Origin: Augochlora pura
Taxonomy: Eukaryota; Arthropoda; Insecta; Hymenoptera; Halictidae
NCBI RefSeq assembly: GCF_028453695.1
Contig: NC_135779.1
Location: forward strand, 3,720,001-3,784,000
Direction of reading: 5' to 3'
DNA: 64,000 nt
Shown here: positions 1 to 11,557 of the stretch, in pieces
Position numbering within the stretch: position 1 is the stretch's first letter
How the letters are laid out: each line of letters begins with the position of its first letter
Translations under genes and position numbers: made by a program
Notes under the pieces: model-generated
Seen by the model: the letters and a program-made list of their open reading frames with translations, nothing else
Database searches by the model: none
Told to the model about the DNA's origin: nothing

Positions 1-1
1 G

Positions 2-27
2 TCTCTCTCTCTCTCTCTCTCTCTCTC
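2..27. repeat. (TC)13 microsatellite
   Basis: Uninterrupted TC dinucleotide run at the window edge. Confidence 0.9.
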
Positions 28-1046
28 GAGCGGATTCGAAGAGCGGGCGAGCGAGCGCAACGTTTCGCAGTTCTGTTCGGTTCCTGGGGCCCGGCGCAGA
101 TTTCGAGCGGACGCGAAGGAAATCTGGCCGGGGGACCGGTGGTTACGTCGCGCGTCAGCCACCCAGCTGCCGTTCCCGATTCGATAATTAACCGGCCGAT
201 AGCGGCGAGAAATCTCGGAGACCTCGAGCCGTCGTCCGTTCGCCATTTTTCCCGCCGTTCGTCGCGTCCCGCGATTTCGTCCACCTGCTCTCGCCCCCGA
301 TTCGACGATCGCACGACGGATTTGCGGGCCCGTTCGGTACCGATCGGACAGATGCACCGAGCTCCGAGAACGACGGACCTTGTAATACCGCCGAGATCGG
401 GGATTCTTAAAAGTTGTTTTCATTATACGCATGCTAAAAGATCGAGAAGAAGTTCACGGCTTCCTACGGCAGCCATAAACGAATCAGAATTTTCAACGTC
501 GTTCCCAATGGAATTGGAGATCGCCGCGTGTTGTAATACTAAGGAAAGACGATGGGATCGGCGGAAATATCGCTGGAGGATCTCTCGTGCTACATTCGAG
601 GATTGATAGCAGCGAGAAACGAGATGATCGAGCAGGTTTTCCATCGGAAACGAAACGAAACGAAACGAAACGGCGATAGGAGAGCGCGGTCCCGTCGAAG
701 CGCGCGCGACTTTCTTTTCCCGGCACTTGCCACCGCAAAGAGAAGATTCGCCTAGAACGAGGTTAAACGCGTTGCCACGCTTCGGGAACACTTTCAATCA
801 GGGAAAGTCTGCGCGCGCCCGGCCGCGGTCTTATTGTCGGTTAACCGGAGGCGGAACTGTCGCCGTGCCTAGCCGATCGACAGCCGACGCCAAAAACCCG
901 TCCCGGGGAATCTCATTTCCGTCGCCCGTTCCCCATCCGCTCCCGGTAATTGATAACTCGCCGCTTCCGACCGAGTCAATTTCACTTCGCCTCCTAGCTT
1001 TTCACTTCGTGCCTGTTTTCAGGTGAGCGAAGCGCGAGCCCGCGCA

Positions 1047-1249
1047 CTCTCTCTCTCTCTCTCTCTCTCTCTCAGTCTCTTTCTTGAGGCGCGCGGATCT
1101 CTCGCAACCTTGGCGCCGATCCAATTCGAGCACGGCTGTTTGAAATCACGACAGGGCCAGGTGTGTCCCAGCGAGATCAGCTGTCGGCCTCTCAGCGATC
1201 GAACGCGATCGGGAGAGAGAGAGAGAGAGATTGAGAGAGAGAGAGAGAG
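1047..1249. repeat. (CT)n then (GA)n inverted pair
   Basis: A (CT) run at 1047-1073 is followed by a (GA) run at 1213-1249. The two are complementary in inverted order, so a single strand could fold into a stem of about 26 bp with a 140-nt loop. Confidence 0.7.
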
Positions 1250-2340
1250 CCGGCGATTGCGAGAGAGCCGCCTGTACGACCCGCCGAGCCTCGCGTCCGT
1301 GAGCGATTATGCGAGAGAGCCCAGCCCTCGATTCGAGCCAGTTCCGCAGGTTAATCGGTAATTGCATCTCCATCTGCGATTATTAGCCTGCGATTAGCCC
1401 TTCGTTAGTGCGCCGGATGCTCCGTGGTACGGACCTTGAACGGGTTCGCCGTGGAGCTCGCTGTTTGTACGCGTTTTACTACGAAACGATTCTTACCGGA
1501 AAGCTGAACAATTTCAAGCGAATTCAATTTTCTTCTCGTTATTCGAAGAAACTCTGTTCGCAGTCTCGGAGAGGTTGTACCTCGACCCTTTCGCCGCTGT
1601 AGGCACTTAAATGTGCTGTGAGAAGTTTCCGACGTACCATCCGCGGCTATCTTATCGGCAATCATTGTAACAAGTGCACGGCGGATCAATTATTCAACCT
1701 TTACAGTGTAAATCTAATCGATGCAAGTCGACAAAAAATTGCAATGTTCGCGTTTTGCGATTAAATTTGTACTTGGTTTCGAATAGATTTCAAATCTAAA
1801 TTTAATTTATATTAAATGTAATCTAAAGTAGTATACGTTCATCCATTGATTTTTGTTCAATCATCCACCGAATTCTTTCGAACAGAATAACTTCGAATGA
1901 TCTCGTAATATTTATTACCCTAATTTGCACAGAGATTCACCGCATTAATTTAACATTTTATCAATCATTGCACACGTCCGATCCAACCGTGTCTATTCTT
2001 TGATTTTATAACGAACGAGCAGCCCCCCAGTTGCAAATTCAAACTCGATAAAAAGCGTCTGCTGCAGCGAAAGGATTAACTCTACGAATCACTCGATTTC
2101 GATGGAAAATCGACTAACGAGGTGACGAGCGGAGAGCCGAGTCCGACGAAATCGATAACGAGAGTTAATTTAGCAGGAGCATGCAATAACCGGGAGACGG
2201 TCATCGATCCTGCACGGTTCGGGACCGCGTAATCTCGGAAGCGGAAGAGGAAACGGGCTGGGATCAACCTTTCCCCGCGGAATTAGCTGCTGTGTTTCGT
2301 TGTTTCCGAGCCGGAGGATTCCGCTCGAAAAAAATGGGGT

Positions 2341-2373
<33 letters not shown>

Positions 2374-2379
2374 GAGAGA
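2341..2379. repeat. (GA)n microsatellite
   Basis: GA dinucleotides with a few AAAG interruptions. Confidence 0.85.
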
Positions 2380-5219
2380 CTGCTGTCGGCGCGGAGCGGG
2401 TTCGATCGTTCGGGGCGACAAAGACGTTATTAGGTAGCGCGTAGACAAAAGGGTTGAAATCGCGTCGCGAGCACGTTAAATGGGCCGCGGCGAGTAGAGG
2501 AGTTGGAGGAGGTGGAGGAAGCGAGGAGGAACGACGAAGACGGGGATCGGTGAATCGGAGTCGATCCTATCGACGCGCGCGACGACGCCAGGAAGCGAAT
2601 CTGGGCCGTTGAATCAGGGAAAAGTAAGTGGGTCAAGAGAACGAATGCTCGGCCGATGTCGGCGTCGCTGCGACTTCTGCCGACGAGCAGGAGGATGACG
2701 ACACGCTCGATGCACAGGTACACACGAAAACAGCACGCGAGTGCGTTCCTCTCGCTCTCTCTCTCTCTCTCTCTTTCTCGTATGTTTGCTCGCTCGCTCT
2801 TCCGCTTCGCTTTTGCCATCCTCGTCGCACCCCGCGGTGCTTTTTCCTCGCAAGCGAAACGCTTCTGCACTCCGAGTCCTTTCACTTTGCATCCACGAGG
2901 AAGTCGCGAATTCTCGGTCTCTCTTTCTATCTTCCCCCCCTCCTCCTCCCCTATCCCTCGCTGTCACCGTGTCTCTATCATTCTTTCTCGCGCTCTATCT
3001 CCATCTCTATCTCTCTCTCTATATACCACCGAACTAGACGACGCTTCCTGCCTGGCATTCGTCGACAGTTACGTGGAAATTGAGCACGAGCTTGGCTTGA
3101 CCGATATTTCTAGGCAGACCGAGAACCGAGAGCGCCGTTTTAATTGGACCGTTCTCGCGGTCTCGCGAAACGCAATTAAATCTTCGCGCCGCCGCCCCGG
3201 GTCTCTCGAGCTTCCCCCTACCTTCGGCGAGCGACCATCGAGCTTCCACCCTGCTGACCGTTCCATTGTTTCCGCAGCGCGTAACCGAGCCACGTTCGAT
3301 CACGGTTTTACCGGAATTTTAGAGGGATATACACGCCTTTTGTGAACATTTTACGATCTAGTCGCTACCCACCACTTCGAAGGAGAGACTCGACCGTATC
3401 TATCATCCTAATTAATACGTTAAGAAATAGTCGCGATTTCTTACACTTTCTGAAGCTATGGCAAATGGTGCGATCGGCATTTTTTAAAATACGCTGCGAG
3501 GTATATGAAATGCGATGACATTTTGCTGATACTTTTAGTTATTTCCCTTTTCTTAATTACGTAAGCGGTAAATATTAATATATAGATGTAATATAAATAC
3601 TACATCTGTAATAATAGTAGCCTCCTTTCTGATATCTGAGTAATTTTTTATATAATTTATTGTGGTCAGAAACATTAAGATACCGAACTTTGAAGCAATT
3701 TAATTTTAATTTTTTTGTTCTCTTCAATCCGCCATTCTTTTTACAATTTTCATTTCAAATTCGTAATATCCTCCCGATCGGAGACCGTATATTATGACCA
3801 CGATTTCAGCGAAAATCGCCACCGTGCAACGCATGCTCGGCGCATCGAAATACCGAAGTTTCGTGTCGCTCGTTTCGGGCCAGTTGGAGAAATGCAGCTG
3901 CGAGGATCGCGACCACGAAGCCGCCGTCGATCCGCGGCATCAACGAAAGTTTAGCGAACGCTATTTTTTTTCACCGCGGCGCGACGATAAACGAGCGGCG
4001 AAGCGTACCTTTCCACATGTATGACTTACACGCTTGTCGCGTGCATGCCTGTTCGTTTAACCGGGCGTCGATCGATATCGAACAATAGCGGAAGACGGTC
4101 GTGCTGGTAATAAAGAACAGGTCACGTCTCGAATTAAAACGGAGACGTCTGTTCCGATCCGTTCGTTCCCGCTGCGGCTCTCTCATCGATCAGAATACTC
4201 GCTCGACTTTCGAAATAGAAGAAGAACGGCGCCTTTAAACTTGAATGCGTTTCCCAAGAAACGATCGACCGCGCGCGCGCGCGGCGAAACCAGCGTCGCG
4301 CCGAGTCCGAGTCCGAGTCCGCGTCCCGTCGCGTCGCGTCGCTCGTGCGATCGATTCCTCGCGGACACTGAAATAATTACCCGAATGAAAACGTAATCGC
4401 CCGAAAGGCGCCGGATGCGCTGAGAACAGACCTCCAACGTCCGATCGCAATTTCCGACGATTGTTCTGTCGACACTGGTCGCGGCTTTCTGTACGACACG
4501 CACGAATGTCTTTATCATAATAATCCGAAGCATTGATCAAACTCGTGCCGATTTTATCGAACTTTTATTTAAATCGCCGATGGTTCTTAGATACTGTCGA
4601 TTTTTATTAGAATTTCCTAGATCACTCTATGGTCGATTTAACTCTTCAAATGATCGATGTTAATCATTTTTAAGGTCCGTTTGATTACCCTATTTTTCGT
4701 TTCAGATATCGCATGTTTTAGATGCGACTTTCTTTCTGTATCGAGGGCTCAACCTGTTAATTAACACTTAAACGACCGCTCTCGAGATTTCCCGTCTTAC
4801 AATGCTTAAAGGAGTTTATTCTAAAAAATACCATGCCATGTGGAATTACTGAATTTACTTTGAAAAGTATCTTTCTAATGTATTAGTTACAAGCTTAATG
4901 TCCGCGCGAATTTTTAATTTTCTATATTATACATAATTGTAACCAAATTGAAAATATCGCCGGTCCTAGAGCAAGCCCACGGGAACCGATACGCGGCCAT
5001 TTAACTGTTAATAAACAACAACGATAACAATAACTATAACAACTGGAACGACGAAGTTTCCCAACGCGACATTATTTCCGGCGTACGTTCCTCCAACTTT
5101 GATTTTCCGCTTTTCTCTGGTTCAATGAATTTGTTTACAAGCGGAATTAATTGATGAAAGCTGGCGCAAACAAGGAAGACAGAATAAAAATAGAATGCGG
5201 CAGAAGAAACTGGACTTAC

Positions 5220-5459
5220 GTGTGGGAGGCTGGCGATAATGCAAGTGCTGCAGGCTCTGCGTTTGATGGTGGTGATGGTGGTGCGGCGGTCCCATGGCCG
5301 GTCCCATGGCGTGGTTCCCGTGCTGATGGTGCGGCGAGCTCCCTCTGTGCGGATGGTACTGGGAGGGATGATGCTGATGAGGGTGGTAGGAGGGCGGCAG
5401 GAAGCCCGCCGTCGACGGATAAACGCCGGGACTGTGACAGGCTGACCTGCCGAGTGCTG
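5220..5459 (-). CDS. Eip74EF: E74 (Eip74EF), fourth coding exon, His-rich segment
   Basis: This 240-nt exon (80 codons) runs from an acceptor CGACAG|CAGCAC to a consensus donor C|GTAAGT at 5219, with phase 1 at both ends. It reads AALGRSACHSPGVYPSTAGF, then LPPSYHPHQHHPSQYHPH, a short duplicated AMGPAMGP unit, a run of six His, and TQSLQHLHYRQPPT. His/Gln-rich linkers just before the ETS domain are typical of insect E74, and His runs can drive nuclear speckle targeting in other proteins (inference here). The acceptor is a tandem CAGCAG (NAGNAG), so isoforms with or without one alanine codon are possible; the alternative first base is 5456. The ETS DNA-binding exon should follow but is not in the window, so the coding sequence is partial at its 3' end. 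Confidence 0.88.
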
Positions 5460-5463
5460 CTGT
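5457..5463 (-). promoter_or_regulatory. Tandem NAGNAG splice acceptor before E74 exon 4
   Basis: On the minus strand the intron ends ACAGCAG. Use of either AG keeps the reading frame, because the previous exon leaves one G and both sites supply CA. The products differ by a single Ala codon. The upstream pyrimidine tract is weak, which often goes with mixed use of such sites. Confidence 0.6.
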
Positions 5464-6024
5464 CGGACATTCGTCAAACAGGTGCCATGAGAAACTTTGT
5501 TTCGGCTCGATCGCAGTTCTCGCGGACGCGCAACCCCCTTCGCCGGCGACAGAGGAGAAATCGATAAACAATCGCGGGGAGGGAGTACCGCGAGAGACGG
5601 TGTCGTCCGTCCCGTGTTTAATAATCCGGGACTCTCGAGTTTCAAGGATCGCGTAGCTCGTTCAATTTTCACCGATCGAGCTCTCCCATCGCGCGAGCGC
5701 GGCGAATCGAGCGCCGAGTTTATCAATAATGCACGATCCCGAGCGATTTCGAGATGGCTCTCTTTCGGTGAATTGGGACGATCGGTCTGTCGATTCCGTT
5801 TGCGTTTCTCGTCTGAGTTCGCCGCGACGATTTCGTCCCGGCGCGTCGCGACGTCGTCTACGGCTCGTCTAGTTGTCTAGGCCGTCCGTCTCTCCCGTTT
5901 AATTGAGCCGTCCTCCGTAATTACGAGCTTCTATTTTTCCACCTTTCCACATCTCTCCTCGTCTATCCGTCTATCCGGCCCGGTTCTCTATTCGACGCGC
6001 GGAATGGCGACGACGTCCACTTAC
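5460..6024 (-). other. E74 intron 3 (565 bp)
   Basis: Bounded by donor GTAAGT at 6024 and the NAGNAG acceptor at 5460. It is GC-rich and non-repetitive, with no second reading frame of note. It would be spliced between the SPADSGVSDV exon and the His-rich exon. Confidence 0.85.
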
Positions 6025-6192
6025 CTGACGACAAATGAGAGTGATGGGACGCCAGGCTCGGCTGTAGGGACGTGTTAGGGTTGAGCCTGGCCTTCAGTAA
6101 GAGATTCGCGTCCTCGTTAGCGCCCGAGGACGTGCTGGACTCGACGTCGCTGACTCCGCTGTCCGCGGGGCTCGCTGGCAGTGATCCGCTTC
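6025..6192 (-). CDS. Eip74EF: E74 (Eip74EF), third coding exon with SPADSGVSDV motif
   Basis: This 168-nt exon (56 codons) starts after AACAG|GAAGC and ends TCAG|GTAAGT, a consensus donor. Both ends are phase 1. Joined to the preceding exon it reads TPGSGSLPASPADSGVSDVE, then a Ser-rich acidic patch, ANEDANLLLKARLNPNTS and LASHHSHLSS. SPADSGVSDV and LKARL match, in order and spacing, the most conserved part of the E74 linker as I recall it from Drosophila, and this is the strongest evidence for the gene's identity. The DSG(V)SD core resembles phosphodegron-type Ser motifs (DSGxxS), but that reading is inference. A second AG four bases downstream of the chosen acceptor would break the frame, so the chosen site is preferred. 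The 565-bp intron to the next exon is the only short one in the gene. Confidence 0.92.
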
Positions 6193-7070
6193 CTGTTTCC
6201 CATGCAACAAAACAGAGACACGATTGCTTTGGTAATTGCCGTCCATCCTCCGCCGATCAACGTCAACCGAGAAACCCGCTCGCCGGGTACAACAATTTTG
6301 CAACAATCCATCCCCCCCGCTACGCTGCTACCGCCGATCGCCATACTGTTTCCGCAGTGAACTGAATCGCGAAACCGCAGAAAGGAGAGCGTCTCGCCGT
6401 TTCCGCGGCGCACGCTTTATCGCGGCTACCCGTTCTTTAGGACGAAACTCCGGCGAACCCGCCGCCGGGATGCCGATTCAATCCGATTGCTGCGCGGCTC
6501 GCCATCGATCATTCGTCTTTCTCACCGCGAGCTGGACACGAGTCGTTTGCAAACACCTTTCTCGGTTGTAAATCGTAAATGACGTTTCTAATCAATTTTT
6601 CGATTCTAAATATAGTCCGTCGGATGAACTTTCGATTCTTAAAATACCAGTCGAAAAAATGGAATTCTGTTTAGAACTTTATAAACGTATAGAATATTCT
6701 AGCTTCGCTTGAAGGGAGATTAAAAATAATGTCGGCTGAGTGAAAACGTCTACGTCTAAGTTACGTTCAAATACGCATTCAAAATAGGTGCACGGTAAAT
6801 ATCTATTCAAGTAAATGTCCAGAGGAGATTCCTGTCAGCAAAGAAAATTTTCTCCATGGCTGCGAAATAAATCGCGGTAACACGTAGTCTACGTAAAGAT
6901 AGAAACGTCGCGATCCAGCGAATCTAGTAAAATCGTTTGTGCCACCTGTCACAGGCGACGAGAAAGATCGTAGCTTTCGACTAATCGAGGTTGCAGCATC
7001 GGCGATCGAACGGCGATTTCGTCGGCGATTCCCGTTCGTTATCGAACTGGTCCACGGACCGCCATTTAAA

Positions 7071-7099
7071 AGAGAAAGAGAGAGAGAGAGAGAGAGAGA
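7071..7099. repeat. (GA)n microsatellite
   Basis: GA run in intron 2. Confidence 0.85.
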
Positions 7100-7543
7100 A
7101 GCCTTGGAGGTGGCTGGTCGTAGTCTGGTTGCAAATTAAGCTTGTCAAATGGAGCAAGAGGATTGATCGGGTCCGAAATTAAAGCGGCCGCGCGCGCTAG
7201 GAGCCGCGCGCAGGGCTCTCTGGGACGAGAGGAGGTCGAATTTCACGCGACGCCGTCGTCGTCGTCGTCGTCGCTGGGACTCATTCCGCTCGGTTTCTCC
7301 GGTCTTTGTGCGCCGGAGGAGCGAATTAGAGGCTCCGAGGTGGTCCGAGCCGAGCAGGAGAGCGAGCGAGCGAGCGGTTCCTAACTCGCTCGCTTTATCG
7401 AGCAGCCGAGCGCCGAACGTGTTTTCGCGTGCGCCGTCAATTAAAGGCATCTTTATGCAACGGGCGAAGGTCATCCGGTCATTGGGTATGCATATCGCTC
7501 GTGCTTCCCACGGTCTCTGTCTCTCCCTCTTCCCGTGTCTCCT

Positions 7544-7569
<26 letters not shown>
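7544..7569. repeat. (CT)13 microsatellite
   Basis: CT run in intron 2, with a (CG)n run 100 bp downstream at 7673-7689. Confidence 0.85.
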
Positions 7570-7579
<10 letters not shown>

Positions 7580-8343
7580 CCTCGAGAGACCGAGAATAGC
7601 AGAAGAGAGAGGGACCGGAGGAGAAAGGGAGAAAGCAAAGCGTCTGGAACCAGTCCTTAAAGGTCCTGCGCTCGCGCGCGCGCGCGCGCTCGCTCTCGCA
7701 AAGGTCCGTCTCGTTCCGTCTTGGCCCGTCGTCTCGGTCACCGCCGCCGCCGACGTCGGAAACGACGCCGCTGTTATGCAAAACCGTGTGTCCGTCCCGA
7801 GCGTGCAACCCAGCCGAAGTCGAAGCCGACACTCCGTTCGATCGCTCCTCGCGGGGTCCAGCGGCACACTCGGCACTCGCGGCCGTAGCCTTTTATGCAA
7901 CCCGGCGATTATTTCGGTAATCGACCTCCCCGGCGAGCAGAACTGTGTTTGCTTGCTCTCCGCTTTCCTCTTCGCTCGCGCTTTCTTGAACCGGATCGCT
8001 CGTGAAACGCCGCGGAGAAGCAGCTCTCGTCCCCGCAAACCTCGCAGTTACGCAACCAACTTTTGCAAAGGTTCGGCCCGAGACGCCGCGATTTCTTCTC
8101 ACCGCCTCGCACGAGAATCTCCGCCGCGACGTCTTTCCTTACCGTCGATCTCGATTACAACCGAGATGATCCCTCGCCCCCCCCCCCCCCCTCCTCCCTA
8201 GGGTGTGGAAATCGGTCCATTCCGATTCACTCGGCGATCTCTTACGATTCCACGGTCCCACGTTTAAGTGAAACGCACGCGTCCCGCGGCGCGCCTCGGC
8301 AGAATCCGCGCGCGAAGTCAAACGTTTCCACGAAACGATGATA

Positions 8344-8365
8344 CTCTCTCTCTCTCTCTCTCTCT
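8344..8365. repeat. (CT)11 microsatellite
   Basis: CT run marking the edge between a CpG-rich block and an AT-rich block in intron 2. Confidence 0.85.
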
Positions 8366-9882
8366 TTCTCTTTCTTCGACAATTTTAACCTGCTTGTTGC
8401 GAACGACTTGTGTCACGGAGACATCGAAATTGTACGCATGTTACTGCGAACATGTTAACAGCTTGCCAACGAGCATTCTCGTTTTATTCTACACATGGAG
8501 ATGTATTATATTAATTACAAAAATGCTTATCACAGTTTTAGTGTACACATATTCAAGGAATTCTATATCATTAAAATAGTCTTATAGGGAATTTTTAATG
8601 AAACCGCCATGTCGTTAAGTTTTGCATATTTTCGAATAATTGTAAAAGAGAAACTCCTCGCAGTACGATCGATAAAATTTATTAAAAAATGATCTTATAT
8701 GCTCTGCATAGCTAATTCACGTATATAAAACCTTCACAATTGATAACAACTTCGATGAAGATTTTTGCAAAACATAAAGCTCACAGATACTGTATTAATT
8801 ATAGAAAAACTTGTCGAGAGCAACTGCGGACGGCGCGGTCGAAAAATGCGTTTAATGTTAGCCTAAAGAATTGACGAAAGGCAGCCCCCGGGAGGTCAAT
8901 GAGCAGGAAATTATGAGCGACCGTAAAGACGTCTGAAATTTCTGTGGCCGGTCGAGAGGACAGGGAGATCTGCAAGACAGGGGATGAAGGAATTAAAGGG
9001 CGCGAAGACAGTGCCGGGACAAGGGCTCATCTTCTATGCAGCAAATCACGCACGCATTAGGCAGCATTGTTGGCGTTTACGGAGTCAAGTATTCACCCTA
9101 TTCAACGGCAGTGAGAGCTTTTCTTAACGGTGGCTCGAGACGACCACCTCCCCTCGGAACCCCCACCTCGGAAGACGCAGCAGAATCTTTTTAACCGGCT
9201 CTCGAGCCGTCGCGATTGTTTACCAGCGCGATTACAAGACTGCGGATCTTTGTGCGCTCTGCGGGCTACCGAAGGGTCTCCGTAGAAGGCAACATGTAAA
9301 TTTCAACGCGATCGCGTCCCCAGCTTGTAAATCGTGCATTAAACGCTCCGAGACCCGACTGATTCTATTCCCAAGAAAATCGAAGATGACCCAAATGTTC
9401 TTACGCTATATACCGGAGACCATTGCAGGCGATTATACCCTTGATCGAGACGTCGTCGACGTGCCTTTAATTTCGGACGCGCCAGACCGCAGGTGAGACC
9501 GATACTCATTCCGTTAAGTAGTATTTATGTATAAATCTCTAACGTGTGCTGTTAGAAAAATAATAATAAGAATTTTATATCAATTATTTAGCAGTTTCAC
9601 GATAGTCCGAGATTGTGTAACGTAATATTATTCAAACGTTTCCCAAGAAAGAGTCGTCGGAATTTCAGCAATTTCGAAATAATCGGGGACCGATCATTTC
9701 GGCCAGCATGGTGCACAGGTTTAGCGTCAACACGTTTTATGCGGGTCACAGAACGAGCTTTGCTCACACGCAAGGTATTAATACCTCTCCCGCGCGCATA
9801 ACGTGTTAAGAGAAAAGATAGTGCTGCTCGGTCGACTACACGCGACAGTAGAGAGACGGCCGAATCTGCGCTAATCGACGAA

Positions 9883-9928
9883 TAAAATAAAATAAAATGA
9901 AATAAAATAAAATGAAATGAAATAAGGA
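9883..9928. repeat. (AAAAT)n-type pentamer repeat
   Basis: AATAAAATAAAATGAAATAA-type units run without break across about 45 bp in intron 2. Confidence 0.7.
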
Positions 9929-11187
9929 AAATTTGAATAAAAAGTCGGCGCGATAAGAGTCGAACGCGGCAAATTCTCGCGATTGTTTGCGATATTTGGA
10001 AAAGAACGCGCTGGGATCGAGGGATGGTCGGCGAGCGAGGGGGATCCTGGATCGCTGGAAATTTTCGCGAGCCGGTTGCGACAGAGCGAATCGATTTTCC
10101 GTTCGATCGAGCAGCCGCGGCCAATAATAATATTTATAGAGCAATATCGGCGGCCGATTGGTAAACAGCCGGACAGGAAATCGTTTCTCGCCTGGCATCG
10201 GCCGAGCTCTGGTAAACGTTTGACTTTCCTCTCGGACAGGTTTTCATGGGCACGTAGACGCGTAGATCGTTCGCGCGCGGCCCTCTCATTGGCCGTTTCT
10301 CGGTCGGTCGGTCGGTCGCTCGACTGGCAATCCCCCGCCGTTGACATTAATCGCCGGAGACGACGGGGTGGCGGCAAAAACGCGAAAATTCCTGTCGATG
10401 TCGCGTCCCGCGTACCGGCATTATCGATTTCTCGGCTTCGCCACCGACACCGGCAAGATTTCACTCGGTGTCGTCTCATTCCCTGTCTCTCTCTCTCTCC
10501 CCCTCTCTCTCTCCCTCCATCTTATTGCTGCCACTGCGGTTTTTCTATTTTCGCGGGACACTCGTCAAGAAATTTTAACCGGCTTGTCGACTTCCGCTTT
10601 TAGAACGGCACGACGTATCTCGCCTCGTTACGACCGCAGACACCGCTAAATGATTAATCTCTCAATTTTTCACGAGCCACGGCTTCGCAGACAAATTTTT
10701 GGGCAACTTCTGTTCTGACCCGGTTTTCTTACTTTCCGTGGACACCCGGAGGAAAGCGAGCCGAAGGTAAAGGTGGCAATTTTCGCGCTGTCTGTTTCCA
10801 GATAACATTCGAAATAGCACGTAGTAATTATCGTTGAACAACGTAGTACGTACAGTAGAGTTATCGAGTTCGAGTTTTCAATATTTTTACGTAATTACGA
10901 GGTAAATTTTTAAGTGTTTGAAACCTTCGGCATGCCTTTTTATAGGTATTCGTAAAATGTATGAAATTTTAGGAATACGTGTCGTTCAAATTACAGGATC
11001 GGTATGTTTTTAGTAGCACATATAAGACTGCTATATCTCCATGTCGAGTATACTCGTCGTTCGCAAATAGCAAGTTAAAAGTGTTCAATCGTTTATCGTC
11101 GCAAGATTCATGATTTTACCAACCTTCTTCGATCACTAATTTCAATGTACCAATCCAAATAATCAAATAATACGCTGTCTTCGTGAT

Positions 11188-11450
11188 TAATAAAATAAAG
11201 AATAAAATACTGAGAGAAATTAAAATTAAAATAGAGAATAAAATAGAGGATAAAATAGAGGACAAAGTAAAAGACAAAATACAGGATAAAATAAAGGAAA
11301 AGAATACAGTACGAAATAAAAGAAAAAATAAAGAATAAAATGGAGAATAAAATAAAATATAGAATGAAGGATAAAATAAGAGGATAAAATAAAGGAAAAA
11401 TAAAGAACAAAATATAGTAAAGTATAAAGAGTAGATAAAGGACAAAAATG
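11188..11450. repeat. A-rich degenerate tandem array (U-rich in E74 transcript)
   Basis: Repeated units of the form AATAAAATAGAGGA, 10-15 bp long and irregular, make up about 260 bp. On the transcribed strand sense this is a U-rich tract starting about 110 nt inside intron 2, downstream of the exon-2 donor at 11557. The hydrophobic frames read across it are artefacts. Confidence 0.7.
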
Positions 11451-11557
11451 GAAGTAGAGAAACTGAGGAAGAAAATGTGCATTTTAGAAAAAATAAATCA
11501 GTGCAAGGGACATATGACTGAGAGAAGGGATGGATGGCGACCGCAACTATCACTGAC

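Larger units (their letters stand above)
1..5219 (-). other. E74 intron 4 (partial), leading to off-window ETS exon
   Basis: No exon of E74 or other gene is recognised here. The donor of exon 4 (GTAAGT) starts at 5219. GC-rich blocks (1-1690, 2080-3350, 3790-4540) alternate with AT-rich blocks (1690-2080, 3350-3790, 4540-5030). Simple repeats are (TC)n at 2-27, (CT)n at 1047-1073, (GA)n at 1213-1249 and 2341-2379, CT-rich at 2755-2779 and 3001-3023, (CGAAA)n at 648-671, and a GAGTCC hexamer array near 4303-4322. The ORFs at 139-606, 2656-3345 and 4183-4533 are low-complexity or stop-poor chance frames. Confidence 0.7.
6193..11557 (-). other. E74 intron 2 (5.4 kb)
   Basis: Runs from donor GTCAGT at 11557 to acceptor CAG at 6193. 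It holds (GA)n at 7071-7099, (CT)n at 7544-7569, 8344-8365 and 10484-10520, (CG)n at 7673-7689, a C15 run at 8177-8191, AAAAT-type pentamers at 9883-9928, and the A-rich array at 11188-11450. The block 8820-9500 is repeat-free and of mixed composition, so it could hold regulatory DNA, but there is no coding evidence. AT-rich stretches lie at 6560-6920, 8370-8800 and 10800-11500. Long ORFs at 7308-8201 and 9871-10603 are repeat-driven. Confidence 0.8.

Noticed and set aside
2656..3345. 229-codon plus-strand frame
   Set aside because: Much of it is Ser/Leu/Arg translated from CT tracts; no domain, no exon-like ends, and overlapping frames are also open.
1..5219. ETS DNA-binding exon of E74
   Set aside because: Searched for an open frame with WEFLL-type ETS sequence on the minus strand; none is present, so the exon must lie left of base 1.
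7308..8201. 297-codon plus-strand frame, the longest in the window
   Set aside because: Crosses CT and CG microsatellites and a C15 run (terminal proline run). The minus strand is open too. It lies inside intron 2 of E74 and resembles no protein.
11108..11553. Apparent multi-pass membrane protein on the minus strand
   Set aside because: The Phe/Leu/Ile/Tyr-rich sequence comes from translating the T-rich face of the A-rich array at 11188-11450; it overlaps the exon-2 donor region.
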